A stretch of DNA of 64,000 bases from Andrena cerasifolii (GCF_050908995.1 NC_135132.1:7435001-7499000), one strand, 5' to 3'. Shown: positions 10,605-23,691, counted from the stretch's first letter. A program made the numbers and translations. The notes: generated by a model not told the origin, from the letters alone.

Positions 10605-11345
10605 TATATAGACCAAATTTCAGAAAAATATCTGAACCCCCTTCCGAGATAGGAAGTCGAGTCGAGGATTGCATCCATAACAGCTTCTTAGGCACAATGA
10701 CGCCCTCGTATATTTTGTATGAAGATAATGCAAGAAAAAAGAATGCGATTTTTTTAATGATAATGTAATTTTATTGTAGAAAAAGTAAAAAAATACATAA
10801 TTTACATTATAAAAGAAAATTTGGGAAATTCTTTTTATTGATTTTCATTGAGACTAAATGTTATCAATTTATCGTACAAACTATACCGACAGTAAGAATA
10901 TTCATATAAAATACGTAAGGGTGCAATAAGTGCATAAGGGTTCTCTTAAAGTTGTAAAATTGTGCCGCCTGACGAGGGATATTCAAACGAAGCGCGGGAA
11001 AATGATCGATAAATTCCCTAGGCGGGACTTTAAATTCTCCCTAGAGAATGTAGGATCGCGTTGACATTACTGATGCACAGTTTGACGTTGTTTACGACTG
11101 GCATGCAAAAATTAATACTATTGCTTCTTTAATTAGCACTGAATGATCGCAAGGATCGAGTTAGCAGAATCATTGTCATTGTGTAAGGGAAGCGGAATTT
11201 CTGCGAGATACCGCAGAACTCGCATTGCTTCGAGGTTAGAACTTAAGTTATTTAAATCTAATGTCCGCAAGGATTACGAAGAAACCTATCCTAATTAAAT
11301 CTTTTCTTCGTAGGGTTACATTTTAGTGAAAACCGCCTACTCAAC
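10605..11345. other. Spacer before TAF10
   Basis: A+T-rich with no gene seen. The last ~150 bp before 11346 should contain the TAF10 promoter and leader. Confidence 0.4.
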
Positions 11346-11870
11346 ATGTCTGAAGATTTCGGGAGAGACACACCGCCAATGTACGCGGCAAACGAGGACT
11401 CGAAAACAGCTGGACAACCTCTTTCAGATTTCCTTCTGCAACTTGAAGATTACACACCCACGGTAACTAATCGAGAATTCTAATCATAGTTCGGTTACTT
11501 CCAGCGTAAAAAACGACGCTTCTGTTTCAGGTGCCCGATGCGATCAGCGAGCATTATTTGCACACTGCGGGCTTCAACGCGACGGATCCCAGAATGTAAG
11601 CGGTTCATGGAAAATTATGCTGTTCGATCTTCGCTATTACTTCGTAACGACGCTCGTTTCAATTTCAGAGTACGCCTAGTCTCCCTAGCGGCGCAGAAGT
11701 TCATATCCGAGATAGCGAACGACGCTCTGCAGCACTGCAAGACACGCGGAGCGAACCAGAACACGAAGACGAAGGGGAAAGATCGACGTTACACGCTGAC
11801 CATGGAGGATCTCACACCGGCAGTCGCGGAATACGGAATCGTAGTCAAGAAGCCGCATTACTTCGTTTGA
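11346..11870 (+). CDS. TAF10: TFIID/SAGA subunit TAF10
   Basis: Histone-fold subunit shared by TFIID and SAGA. In yeast and flies it pairs with TAF3/TAF8 or SPT7-type partners in the nucleus. Exons: 11346-11462, 11531-11595 and 11669-11870, 127 residues. Sequence landmarks are PLSDFLLQLEDYTPTVPDA, HYLHTAGFNATDPRIVRLVS and FISEIANDALQHCKTR, then a basic linker and TLTMEDLTPAVAEYGI ending at HYFV. The N-terminal tail is short compared with vertebrate TAF10, as usual in insects. Both intron joins restore frame exactly. Very confident family call; I cannot tell a Taf10 from a Taf10b type. Confidence 0.95.
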
Positions 11871-11979
11871 CTCGGGATCCTCACATTGTTACTCTACCCA
11901 TGCGAGCAAATTTTTCTTTATCTCTTTGATATCTCCCTACACACGAGCAAGGAGAACTTCTCAGACACCACAGCTCTCT

Positions 11980-12223
11980 TTAAGGTGCGTTTAAACCAAA
12001 CGAACGAACGCTCGTTCGCCCCTCATTTCGACGAAACTCGAAGTGGGGGCGAACGAGCGTTCGTTCGTTTGGTCTAAACTAGGGCTGTTCGAGTTCCCGC
12101 TTTTCTTCGAGCTACTCGGTTCTTTCGAGTACTCGGCTCGGTTCGGTTCGGTTCTTCGAGCCGAGTCAGGCTTGGCTCGCTTTTTCCGAGTACTCGAACA
12201 GCTCTAGTCTAAATGCACCTTTA
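11980..12223. mobile_element. Palindromic MITE (AAGGTGC ends) carrying a second insertion
   Basis: The ends TTAAGGTGCGTTTAAACC and AGTCTAAATGCACCTTTA are inverted. The inner stem CGAACGAACGCTCGTTCGCC pairs with GGCGAACGAGCGTTCGTTCG (about 11996-12072). The right arm is split by the element at 12080-12206. Confidence 0.7.
12080..12206. mobile_element. Small TAGGGCTG-ended hAT-like element nested in the MITE
   Basis: The ends TAGGGCTGTTCGAG and CTCGAACAGCTCTA are inverted repeats. The flanks GTCTAAAC (12072-12079) and GTCTAAAT (12207-12214) agree at 7 of 8 positions. The interior is made of GAGTACTCGG and GGTTCGGTTCGG motifs. Confidence 0.65.
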
Positions 12224-12696
12224 CAGTTACGAAGAACGCTGGGACGGCGAGCGAAGCAGAACTCAAGATTGTAAAGCAAATGTAATTTAAGCTGTGTACG
12301 TAGCAGGTTTCGCAGGACCGCGAGGACTGAAAATACATTACGTTCCATTCTAGTAACCAATTCTATAGCCCCTTCAGCTGACGAAATGCAAAGCTACAGC
12401 CGCGCATCGTGAGGAGAGAAGCGTGGTGGACGGCTTGTGATTGGCGGAGTAGTACGCATGCGTCGCGCTTTATTTGAAACGGAATGCTTATATAGTCTGT
12501 ATTAAAATATGCTCATATGTACTTACATATGAGCCCCTCGATTGACGAGTGGTATAAGTTTTACCAAGTCTTAAGACACCAAAATATAAAAGAAGCAATG
12601 CCTCTTATCAATATGTCACTTTCATTAACCAATCACCGATCGTCCACCACCGCATGCGCAGTATCATGCACCGACCTTACTTATACGAGCTAAGGC

Positions 12697-12863
12697 CCCG
12701 CCAGAGTTAGGAGCGATAGGGCCGCAGTGAATGGAGGGGGAATCACCTACAGGAGTGGTAGTTATCTGTGCATGAACTGCGCCTGCGTCAGTCACGCACA
12801 CATTACCACCGCTACTGTAGGTGTTTACCCCTCCATCCCTGCGGCCTAACTTTGGGCCCCGCA
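12697..12863. repeat. Palindromic MITE, copy 2
   Basis: The core arms (ATGGAGGGGGAATCACCTAC, ending GGTGTTTACCCCTCCAT) and loop (CTGCGTCAGTCACGCACACA) match copy 1 at 7951-8108. The outer arms are different but again self-complementary (AGTTAGG with CCTAACT, GGCCGCAG with CTGCGGCC). Confidence 0.75.
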
Positions 12864-13949
12864 GCTTTGTGATCCGTCCATTTAATTCTTAGGTCCACGG
12901 TTTTGGGGACCCAAAACGTGGGCGGCAGACAGGGGGGCGGAAAAAAGAGAAATTTCTTCAGCTGATGGTGGCTGGAAAAAGCAGCCTAGTAACTTTCGTC
13001 GGGCCAGGTGTACCAACGGTCCCCGCATGCGCTCTATTCCAAAAAAACCATCAGCCATATTGGTGTGTTGTATCGCTGTCCTCAGTAATTTCGACGATCA
13101 GTGAGGTATTTCTCTCGTTCAACGGCCGATTCCTCCTCATACCCGTTGGCCCGCGAGCAATCCGGACCGTCGACGCGATATTCACCCCGGTGCGCTCGCT
13201 GCTCGTCGGCTTCCGTGACGTTCGCGAGCGAAAAAAAAGTTTGGTTAATGTTGCCACCTGGGCTCACGGAGATCGGTCTGTTTAGGACCATGTATAAATA
13301 AATGCGCACCATTCCCACCTAGCCGACCGCCCGTAGCGCGTTTAACGCCTCCGCCTGCGTCTCCCCTGCGCCCGTGCTCCGACCGCCGATAATCGCTCGC
13401 GAGCGAACCCACTCGGAGCTATCGACGAGCTGCTTTGCCCACCGTCTGTCGTGCTCTCCTACTTTCCACCCTACTTAGCATCGCTCCCTTTCGCGCCCCC
13501 CGAGGGAAAAACGCCGTCGCTGGCGTCCGCCATAAAAGCACATGGGTTGCTCGATTTCCGTCGAGCAACAGGTAAAAACCCCTCGACACCATCCCCCGAG
13601 GGTGCAGTCCACCAAAGCGCATCCCACTTAGCAGCGATTCTTGTCGCGCGACTGCGTTTGCCGAGGGGCCTTATTCGTAGAATCTTACGAGCCAGGCTTT
13701 CCTTATCGATGCGTGCGCGTAGTCCCTTTGATCCTCCGATCTTCCCGTTGCTGCTCAGTCGAGGTCTCGAGAGGCGTTCGCTAGCGAAGCTATACGAAGA
13801 GCGATTCAGGGTCCACGGAGATCTCTTTCCCTTCTGCTTTCGGTCGATGAGCTCGATTGTTCGCGCGGCTCCTGCTTTACGAGCAGCGCGTTCAAGCTTC
13901 GTGGCTCCATTTATGTAACATCTTTGGTTTTTCAGCAAATAGCCCCGTC
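12864..13949 (+). promoter_or_regulatory. G+C- and CpG-rich region upstream of GYF, likely promoter and leader exon
   Basis: Compared with its surroundings this stretch is rich in C, G and CpG, with long overlapping open frames on both strands at 13451-13938 that have no protein family signature. An acceptor-like TTTTTCAG at about 13928-13935 precedes the GYF ATG, so part of this is probably 5' UTR. Inference from composition and position. Confidence 0.45.
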
Positions 13950-16900
13950 ATGACGGATTCCATGAAATTTGGTCCAGAATGGTTTGTATTACTTCGATAC
14001 GATCACGCGGTGTATTCCTGTGGCTTAATGATTTGTAATGAATAGGTTGCGCAATCTGTCTGGAGATGGTTGCAATAATACCGGTGGTGGTGGAGGTACG
14101 ACGAGTCTAACTACTCCACGTTACCAATTAGCGGAACATAGATACGGACGAGAGGAGATGCTGATTCTGTTCGACCGCAATTGCAAGCCGCCCGAACCAT
14201 TAACGGGCTTCTCGCCGTTATATATCGAGAAAACGCAGCTTCCCTTGGCTCTTATACAGATGACAGAAGATGAAACGGTAATTGATTAAATGCGGGACTT
14301 ACTAGCGTCTATTAATCGTGTCCCCTCCGTCGGTGCATCCCTTTCGATTCGCCGATTATTATTTAGCGATTGTATATCTTTATTGCATCCTATATTGGGA
14401 ACTGCCTCACGAAGTGAGTTTGTAGCTAAAAATATAACACACTGGAGCCCTTGTGCCAGTTCTTCGCAGAGCCATCCTACCTGCTCTTCTGTACTTTACA
14501 TAATCGTCGCTGCTTTGTTGTCGCTCCGAATTTCGCCGCGCTATTTTTCACGGGTTTATTAAGAATTCGAGAATCTCTCCGCCGAAACTTTGCCCGCGAC
14601 TGAATTTTAAATGAACCGTTTAGCGAATGTGGAATGGAGGAATAGCCAGTGTTGGTAGCCGAGGAAGAGGTGGAAGCGTGGATCGCGGAGGGCGTGGGAG
14701 GAATGGAAGAGGTAGCTTGTATTCGTCTCATTACTCCCGCGGAGTTGGTTTCGACGATTCAGGGGATGGAGCACGAATCGACAGTCAACCATTTCAAGTA
14801 TGTAACTTGCACTGTTTCACTTTAGCGAGCGAACCTGTACGGGAACCTTTCGTCCGTCGCGTAGGTGCGAAAGGGGGAGTACCTGATTTTTTAATTGACG
14901 AGTGACTGTATATTTCCTATCCAGGGGAGAAATCGGCCATTCGATAGGTCTCAAAGCGAGCGCGGATGGTCAGAGAGAAACGGGGCCTCAGATCCAGGCG
15001 AGTGGAACGGCTCCACCAGTCCCAGGAAGGAATTGAGCCGCGGGGCTAGCGGTAGTTCGCTAATGGAAAGTAATTGGCGGCGTCATCGCGGTGGCACAGA
15101 GGACGATGACGGCTGGCGCAAATGGGGGGGTAAGCGTATAAGCTCTATGAGACTCTGAGGCGTTCCGAAGAATGTCTCGCACACAAAGAACCTTATCCCT
15201 ATCAGGTAGAAACAGTTGGCGCGAAGGTGGTAGTATGGACAGAGATAGATTAGATAGGAACGAAGGCGATGGCGAAGAGGGAAGGAACAGTGGCGGGAGG
15301 TGGGAGCATCGGGGAAGTCACAGGGGTGGACACGACTCGGGCCATCATCCTCCTCCACGAACTGCTCGCACTTGGGAGTCGAATCATCATGACAACAATC
15401 ATGATAATCTTCCTGAATGGTGAGTTCATTCTCTCGTTAACCAAGTAGTGGCCGAAAGAAAGGCCGTGTAAAAGTACGGATATTAAAGTTTCTTTCGCCC
15501 ACCACGAAGTTGAGCGCCACGGGCAGCAGTTTGCCGATCGATGGGTAATTAACGTTTTTATCCAGGGCCACGGAGAATCCCAGTGAAAGTGGAGGTAGCT
15601 TCGACGCTTCGGGCGCGTTCCACGGCGGAATGTACTCGGACGACGACGAGGACGGGGTGATCAGTGCGGGAGGCATTCAGGAATCTCGGACTCGCCGCGT
15701 GTCCGAGGGAAGTGCCAACACAACGAAGCCCGCGGGCAAGCCCTCGTCCTACAGCTCGCCGCAGGGCCAGGCGAGTCGCGACAGCAACAGTACCACCTCC
15801 ACAGTGAACAAGGAGAGGCCGAAGCCCTTGCATCCGGTCGACGACAAGAAGGAGATCGCGGAGAAGGAGAGGAGGAGCAGCACCCCAGTGAAACCACCCG
15901 CCGCCACGGCGGACACTGGCACGCCTACCAAAACCTCTACACCTTCTGCGTCTACGGATACTGTGAAGAAACGGACCCCGGTGGCGGCGAGCGCGGAGCA
16001 GCCCGAGCCGGAGAAAGTACCTCCGAGCGATTCGGGGAGCAGTAAGTCACCCAGTAAAGCGCAGATTAGGGAGGAGGTGGAAACCGAGGCAAAGGTGGAC
16101 CCGATGGCGAGCAAAAGGCAAGCTCCTATGGAGCCACCTAAGACCGCCGTACACGGGATGGAGAACGCGAGGCAGAGAAACGATGACGATTTGGATAGAA
16201 TGAAGGAGGAGGCGGACGCGCTGGTCGCTAAATTGATGGCCGACGAAGAGAGTCACAGGGAGAAAAGCGCTAACGTACCGCCTTCTATTGGTAACCAACC
16301 TTCCACAGTTCCAACCACGAACGGACAGGAGAAATGGTTTTACCGTGATCCACAGGGCGAAGTTCAGGGCCCGTTCTTAGCAAGCGAAATGGCAGAATGG
16401 TGCAAAGCGGGCTACTTCACTGCAGGTTTGATGGTCAGGCGAACCTGCGACGAGCGGTACACCACTCTCGGAGAGTTGATGAAGATGTGTGGGCGAATAC
16501 CGTTCGCACCTGGCCCGCAGATCCCTCCGTTGAAGGTAACGCTTCCTTCACTTTATACATTAACAGTAGAGCTGGGATCCTATATTTTACAAGTATCCGA
16601 ATGCTACGAATAAACTTCAAATATTTGAGTATTGGAATGTTACTATTTGAATACTATTCGAATACTCATGTCAACCTAACTTGGGCAGCCTTTGAATAAA
16701 ACGCAGGTTAATTTATTTGAACAAGCACGCGATTTTTCTCTGAATTCTTTCTTTATTCAGTCGATTTCTCATCTTATTTTAGCGAACGACGATTCAAATT
16801 CATATGAACATTTTTTCTGACATTTTGGTTCTAAAAGACGCTACGAATGAATGGGACGTTGTCAGATCTGCTGCTCGAGTTCACAATTATTTATATTAAC

Positions 16901-19900
16901 ATTGAACTTTTTAAAATATATATACATGATGTTTAAAATGATAATTTGACTAACATAGTTGGTTAGGAACTACTTTAACCCAGAAGTAACTCCAAATAAT
17001 TCATCATTTCAAATACTTCTCGCCTAAGTCCGGTGTTAACAAATTTGTTTGGGCACGTCGTTTTCAGATGACGGATCAAGTGATATCGCCCGCCCCGAAC
17101 ACTGTCCCTGCTGGGATGTCCGCGTTGCCGAAGCCCAGCATAGAGGATCCGCTCCTTTTGCTCCAGTACCAGCAGATGCGGCTGCTGCAGAACCAACAGC
17201 TGCTGCTGAGGCAGATGAGAACGTCTGCCATAGCGAAGCTGTCCCAGTCGGAGCACTGGGCCCAGCTGAGCCCCGTGGAGCAGAACCAGCTGATCTATCA
17301 GTATGTGATACAGGACTCAGAGATCCCAGAGGTGCCAATCTCCTCGAATCCGTTTGTACCTCAGGCCTCCAACCCTGTCATGCAGCTATTCTCTCAGATG
17401 CAGCAGGTTTGTGGGAGACTTGGCGCGACCTAGATAACCCCGTGCTCAGCTGGGAGCGGTTGAATATTTGAACGTTTGCAGGCCAAGACGCAGCCGGAGG
17501 CTCATCTGCCGTCGAACCAGCATTCCACCCCGCCAGCCCATCCCCCCGCGGTGGATCCCATACAGCAGCTCATCCAGCAAATGGGTGGCATGCAGAACAT
17601 ACCCGGGATCCAGCAGACGAGTATAAATTCGACGCCGGCAGCCACGCAGGAGGACAATCCCATTAAATCCTTGCTGCGCCAGCTGAATGTCAACGTGAAC
17701 GGCCATCCGCAGGCCCCGCACATGGACAGCGTCTGGCCGCAGCCTCCGCCTCAGATAAATCCGCAGTTCAACGCGCAGAACTGGTTGGCACAGGTATACA
17801 GGATTCGTTTGATCTCTTCGCGATGCAGAAGCGTAACGGGAGTTGTGGTTCGCAGGTTGGGCCCATACCAGCAGTACCTCCGGGCCAGTTGCCCACCTCG
17901 CTGTGGGACTTACACGCTAAGGAAATAAAGACTGAGCAGCAGATATTGGTGGGTAGAGTAGGTTCGTTGGCTCCGTGTTATAGGGCAGAGTGAAAGGTTC
18001 GTTGTGGTGTTGCAGGAGGAGCAAAACCTTAGGTTACAGGAGGACAGGAAGAAGGAGGAGTTGAGGAAGCAGGAGGAGCTGCAGCGGCAGGCCGAGGAGG
18101 AGAGCGCGAAGAGGAAAAAGGAGGAGCAGGCTAGGCAGGCCGAGGAGGCGAAACGGAAAGACGAGGAGAGGAAGAGGAAGGAGGAGGAGAAGAAGCGGAA
18201 GGAGGAGGAAAAGAAACGGAAGGAAGAGGAGAAGCGTAAGCAGGAGGAGGAACGGAAGAAGGAGGAGAAGAAGCGCAAGGAGGAGGAGAGGAAGCGCGAG
18301 GAGAAGAGGAAACAGGAGGAGGAGAACCTGAGGAAGAAGCAGGAAGAGGAGAAGAGGAAGAAGGAGGAGCTCAAGAAGCAGGAAGAGAAGCAGAGGAAGG
18401 AGGAGGAGAAGAGGAAAAAATTGGAAGAGGAGCAACGGAGGCTCGAGGAAGAAAGGTTAAGGTATACATCTGCGTATTATCAGATAGAATCGATTCAATT
18501 TGTGGAACTTGGCTCGACGATGCTCTTTGTCTTGTAGGAAAGAAGCGGAGGCGCGCAAGCAGGCCGAAGCAGAGGAGCAGGCTCGACGAGCGGAGCAGAG
18601 GCGGCGAGAGGCGGAGGCGCTCCGTAAGCTGCAAGAGAGGAGCAAAGCGCCCTGGGCTCAGGCGCCCTGCGCGCCAGCTCCTCCTACTCCAGCGGCTTCG
18701 CTCGCCGAGATCCAGAGACTTGAGCGAGAGAAGAAAGCGGTGCGCTAGAATGATCAGCCCAATTCGCGTTCCCGTATAAAACGCGAGATCAGAGCTATAT
18801 GAACCACCGTGTCTGGTTGCAGGAGGAACAGCGATTTCAGCAGATAATGCAGCAGCAGCTGGCGCAGCAGAAGGCCCTGGAGGCCGCCCAGGAAGCCTCG
18901 GCGACCGACTCCTCCAAACGGCTGCAGTTCAAGTGGGCGGAGAAGGCCACGGTCTCCAGCAAGCCTCTGCAGGTGAAGAGCCTCGCGCAGATCCAGCAGG
19001 AAGAGCAGGATCGCATCACCAAGGTAAAGGTACTTATTACTCCGCCTGATATTTCGGTGCCTCCGTGCCACTGTTAGATAATTGCACGGCACTGACGGTT
19101 GCCTTCTGTAGCAGCAGGAAAGGGAACGCCAAGAGAAAGCGCTGCAGAAGGAGGCGGCCAGTCTGCTGCAGAACGCTGGGATATGGGGCACTGCCTCCCA
19201 GTGCCTGAACTGGGCCAACTCGAGCACGTCAAGCGGTGGCCAGGCCTGGTCCAGCAACAGCGCCACCAGCGGCTTCTGGGACGATCCCACGCCCATCAAG
19301 TCCGCGACCACCACCAAGCAGCCGGCCAAGCAGGTCCCGACGATGAAGGTCTCCGCTGCCAGCCAGCAGCAGCAGAGCAACAAGGCGAGCAAGAGTAAGA
19401 ACAAGAGGGAGGAGGAGCTGGTGAAGAAGTTGTTTGAACAGAACACTGCCAAGATGGACGACTTCACCCATTGGTGCAACAAAGCGCTGAGCGGGCTGCA
19501 GGTGTCGGTGGACAGTAAGTTACAGTAGAACGTTTGCTGGCGCGAGTCTGTGATTCTGGCTGTCTGACTAATCCATCGACGTTTAAAGTACCGACGTTCG
19601 TTGGGTTCCTGCGCGACATCGAGTCCGCGTACGAGGTGAAGGAGTACGTCAGAGATTACCTCGGTGATAACAAGCAGAGCTCAGAATTCGCCAAGCAGTT
19701 TCTAGAGAAACGGAGCAAGTGGCGGTCCTCCCAGCGACCACAGGCGCAGGCGGACGATCTCTGCAAACCAGCGCCTGCCGTCAATCCAAATGCCCCTACG
19801 GAATTTCAGGAAGTCAAGGTAACGGTGGGTGGAAGGCAGAGCGGCACTTTTAAACCTGCAACGCTTGCATTTGTGAATTAGAAGCAACTAAAGTTCCATT

Positions 19901-20575
19901 TGGAATGTTGGAAATTACAAAGATTGCGTTTACATCTAGGGAGTTACAAAGTTTCCAAGGAACTTAAAAATCACAAAGTTTCCATTTGAAACCTAAAATT
20001 CACAAAGCTTCCACTTGGAGCTCAGAAGTTTCAAAGCTTCCACTTCGAACTTAAAAATCACAGTTTCCACTTGAAACCTAAAAATCACAAAGCTTCCACT
20101 TCGAACTTAAAAATCACAAAGTTTCCACTTGAAACCTAAAAATCACAAAGCTTCCACTTCGAACTTAAAAATCACAAACTTTCTACTTGAAACCTAAAAA
20201 TCACAAAGCTTTCACTTGGAACTTAGCAGTTTTAAAGCTTCCACTTGGAGCTTAGAAGTTTCAAAGCTTCCACTTGGAACTAAAAAATCACAAAACTTTT
20301 ATTTGGAACTTAAAAATCACAAACTTTGAAGTTCCAAAGGTTCCACTTGAAACTTAAAAGTACAAAGCTTCAACTTAGAACTTAGAAGCTACAAATCCCC
20401 ATTCGAAGCTTGGCCGTTCAAAAGGGAGCTGACAGAATTTTCGTTTCAGGGAAAGTCGAAGAAGCCAAAGAAGGGAAAAATGTACAAAGTCGATAATAGG
20501 ATTCTTGGCTTTAGCGTGACCGCAGCACCGGATCGGATCAACGTGGGCGATCGCGATTATGGGGAAGGTGTCTGA
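13950..20575 (+). CDS. Gyf: GYF-domain translational repressor (GIGYF / PERQ family)
   Basis: Large cytoplasmic scaffold that joins the cap-binding repressor 4EHP to RNA silencing and decay factors. Fifteen exons: 13950-13981, 14046-14277, 14624-14797, 14925-15129, 15206-15419, 15566-16535, 17068-17406, 17482-17793, 17856-17948, 18016-18461, 18538-18739, 18823-19023, 19112-19514, 19589-19818 and 20450-20575; 1392 residues. The start MTDSMKFGPEWLRNL and the 4E-binding motif RYGREEML (about residue 45) are family hallmarks. RG-rich stretches follow, then PEWATENP with GGSFDASGAFHGG (the presumed DDX6/Me31B contact) and the GYF domain (KWFYRDPQGEVQGPF, about 540-600). Next come a Q-rich region and a ~150-residue charged coiled coil of E/K/R (18016-18739). 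The C-terminal block has WCNKALSGL and VPTFVGFLRDIE-like sequence (here IPTFVGFL). Intron 14 carries a tandem repeat. Confidence 0.95.
16560..16680. mobile_element. Degenerate TAGAGCTGGGA-type fragment in a GYF intron
   Basis: GTAGAGCTGGGATCC followed by ATTCGAAT-like words such as ACTATTCGAATACTC resembles the nested element at 25211-25806 and the fragment at 27167-27240. No boundaries can be set. Confidence 0.35.
19880..20395. repeat. Degenerate ~29-bp tandem repeat in the last GYF intron
   Basis: About 17 copies of a unit like AACTTAAAAATCACAAAG followed by CTTCCACTTCG, alternating between CCTAAAA and ACTTAAAA versions. It fills most of the 631-nt intron 19819-20449. Confidence 0.8.
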
Positions 20576-20990
20576 ATTGGTTCCCAGAACGATTCTCGAC
20601 CAGCAGATCGCGGAAATTTTGCAACGCTCGGCCCGACAAAATGGTTCGTTATTTATTTATTGTAGATGCCAAATAAGCTTCTAAGGAGCCCAGCTGCGAG
20701 TACTTCATTGAGACCGAATGTACATGTAAGACTTTTCTATTGATCACGCGTGCAAGGATAATGTGCCCCCCCCCTCCCTCCCCCTCGTTGTGTCCTACTA
20801 GCATTAATGGGAGCCTTAGACGCCGATCACAGCGTGGCATTATTTCCTTGTTGAATGGAACTGAAAGACACTCTTACGAGGAAGCTCTGTTGTATATATT
20901 AACTCAAAGGAAAAAGAAACGTATTTCACACGACTCAAGACAGACTCATCTCCTTCTATTTACGCGTATAAATACGTATACATATATATA

Positions 20991-21022
20991 TACACACACA
21001 CAGACACACACACACACACACC
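20991..21022. repeat. (CA)n microsatellite
   Basis: Interrupted CA dinucleotide run preceded by TA repeats. Confidence 0.9.
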
Positions 21023-23075
21023 ATATGTATATATTACAGCTGAATAGCGAACTGCAGTAAGTGTATTCGATTCTTGGTCAATGTACACACTTGCTGGCAC
21101 ACTTTGGGAAATGTATCTTACTGCATACGTGGTTACATAAAGATGTATTAATTTTATAAAAATGTATCTCCTGTCTTTAAGCTCTCCAAAGGCTTAACTT
21201 AAACCCAACATCTCTCAGTTCGTATGTAAGGCTGCGGTGGAGTTGCCTGGTGTCTCATATCATCCGAAATCAGATCGTCGGACTGTTAGGAACTCTCGGT
21301 TTCTAATTTACGCGCCTTAGCATTAAGCTCTAGTTGCTAAAACACAGTTTTACCGGATACCAACCAGCAGGTATGTATGTCCACCGGCGAGCGGTGCGCA
21401 TTCACTGCAGTTCTCGCTCTTAACTGTAACACGTATGCATAGTATTGAAACATTTTGTAACATCTCATCATTATCGCCGTGGGATAAAGAGATTATGCCG
21501 ATGACTCAACTCGTACACGCGGAAACATCGCAGTTGAAAGCAATACGTGCTCATGGACCGAGGTGTGTTTAGGTGACAAAGGATTAGAGAGAGAGAAACG
21601 TTGTTAATATGTGTGCGCTGGTGATCAGAGGAACAGCCGATCGAGCACAGTGTGTCGACGGGGTGCAATTTGGCGTTAAGATATACCGAGGGCACAGAGT
21701 ATGATATACATATAAATCCTATGGATTTCTTGCCTTATCGCAGCATCACGTTATGATACGACTTGGATTAAACACCTTCGCCGCTGTGTTTCGATTACAT
21801 TACGTTCGATACATTCAAGATTTCTTCTTCTTCTTTTTTTTTTGACCCACTTACGGATGTTTTTAAGAGCGATTAACTATACTTTGACTGAACGGTTGAA
21901 TGTAAGCGACAATTCAAAGACAATGAACCGCATATTGTATTATATAGCCACGAGAAATTGAACGATACTTATTAGGAACGGATCGCGCGTCTCCAGACAG
22001 TGACATTGCGAGAAGAGAAACGAAAAACCTCTTGTACTTTCTTAATGCTTTGAATACAATGACGTAAACGAACAAAAAAAATGGAAAAGAAAGAAAGAAA
22101 AAAATATAATACCCTGCATATTTATAAAGCAAAGTGAAACTTATCTTCGGTTACACCTGTTGATTTTCTTTCTTTTTTTTTTTTGTGCACGAGAAGAAAG
22201 GAGACCTATGAAAGTAAGCTCATCGTAACGTTAGAACTGTGTACCGTCGGTTCTTGTGGAACTTACATAGCGCGTAAGGATGCTCCGGATCGATCGCTGC
22301 GTGTGTCCACGCGTGGATCTCACTCTCGTCGGCATAGCCTTCTTACGATACTTGAGGTCAATGTAACGATAACCATTAAACGAAGAACTCACGTACGATT
22401 TAATTAACGCAATATTTAAAGAGCAGTATCTTTTGTAAAGTTTTAATTGTAAGTGTACAATGTCCTTACGAACACCCTCCCCCAAACCCTCTAATAAAAG
22501 GAGTCGAAGGAGAGAATTTTAGCACGTCTTGGAAAAATATTGATTTGTTTCTTCTTGTGTTTCTCTTTTTCTTATTTTTTTTTTTTTCTTTAATTCGACA
22601 CGATATACTTGGACTAAAAGCTTGCGCACCGGATACTCTGTTCAGAAAAATTGCGGAGAATGTTGCGACAGATCTGACCGCTCTTAATATTATTATAATG
22701 GTTGTTAATTAAGGTTCGTTGATCTTCTCTTCGTACTGGCGATAGGTACCGTTAGGAGAAGACCACAGACCCTTATCGTGAAAGATTTATGTATAAATAG
22801 ATAAATGTACAGTAAATACAAGAATAATTAAATAGGCAAAAACAGATCATTGATATTGTATTAATATTATTATTGTATCTAACGTACAACGTAAATAAAT
22901 ATTATTATATTTTCCATTTGGCCTTTTTATTTTTTTATACGTTCTTTTTTAAGTGTCAAAATTTTAGCGTACATTCGACGGCAACTCTCTGTTCTACGTG
23001 ATGCAAGCTGAATTTATTATTTGTAATTTGGTTGTATAACGAAATGTATGTTACAGTCACACTGCATACGCGTAT

Positions 23076-23096
23076 ATACACACACACACACATACA
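23076..23096. repeat. (CA)n microsatellite
   Basis: Short CA dinucleotide run in the spacer. Confidence 0.85.
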
Positions 23097-23691
23097 CCGG
23101 TATATATGAATAATTTATCACAGTATTTTTGGCGCTTTGAGTTATCGCTTCGATATGTTACAACTGCGAGCGATTCCTATACATATAACAGGTATTTTTT
23201 AATGCCGATGATGCAATACGTTCTACGTGTGAATAAGCGTTGCGACTATTACCAATTGTTACGATATTATACGGACACACCAATTCATACGATGTTACGT
23301 ATCACAATAAATGATCTCTAAAAAAAAGAAAAGAAAAAAATGAAACGGAGAAGTAAGGAAACGTACGAGAAACTATTTTTATGGACAGTGCGATCGAACT
23401 TGCTATACACTATCATTGTTTGTGAAAATAGGAGAGTAACAATAAAACTGCTTTTTATTCACTTGGTTTTTCGCTAACAATTATATTTGTACTCTGAACA
23501 CTGTATTTCTTCTTTCCATACATTCATACGACAGAAAAGTATCTCATCAAAAAGGTATCGAGAGGTATGCTTGTTCCTCTTGTGCGGAAAGGTCGGAGTA
23601 GAAAATACTAATGATCCACGAACCGATGGGAATGTCTTGCGTGAAGGAAATAAAATGCTTGAACTTTACTCCGGCTGTTGCGGATGAAACA

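Larger units (their letters stand above)
20576..23691 (+). other. Probable 3' UTR of GYF and convergent spacer
   Basis: No coding sequence recognised. The region between the convergent GYF and PIG-A stops is A+T-rich, with CA repeats at 20991-21022 and 23076-23096 and several AATAAA-like words (for example near 22893 and 23305). A long GYF 3' UTR is likely, but its end cannot be fixed. Confidence 0.4.

Noticed and set aside
13451..13938. Long overlapping open frames on both strands before GYF
   Set aside because: G+C-rich DNA has few stops by chance; neither frame has family motifs, and the region fits a promoter and leader.
18034..18435. Leu/Ser-rich minus-strand frames opposite the GYF coiled coil
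   Set aside because: Antisense of a GAG/AAG repeat-rich coiled coil automatically yields Leu/Phe/Ser frames.
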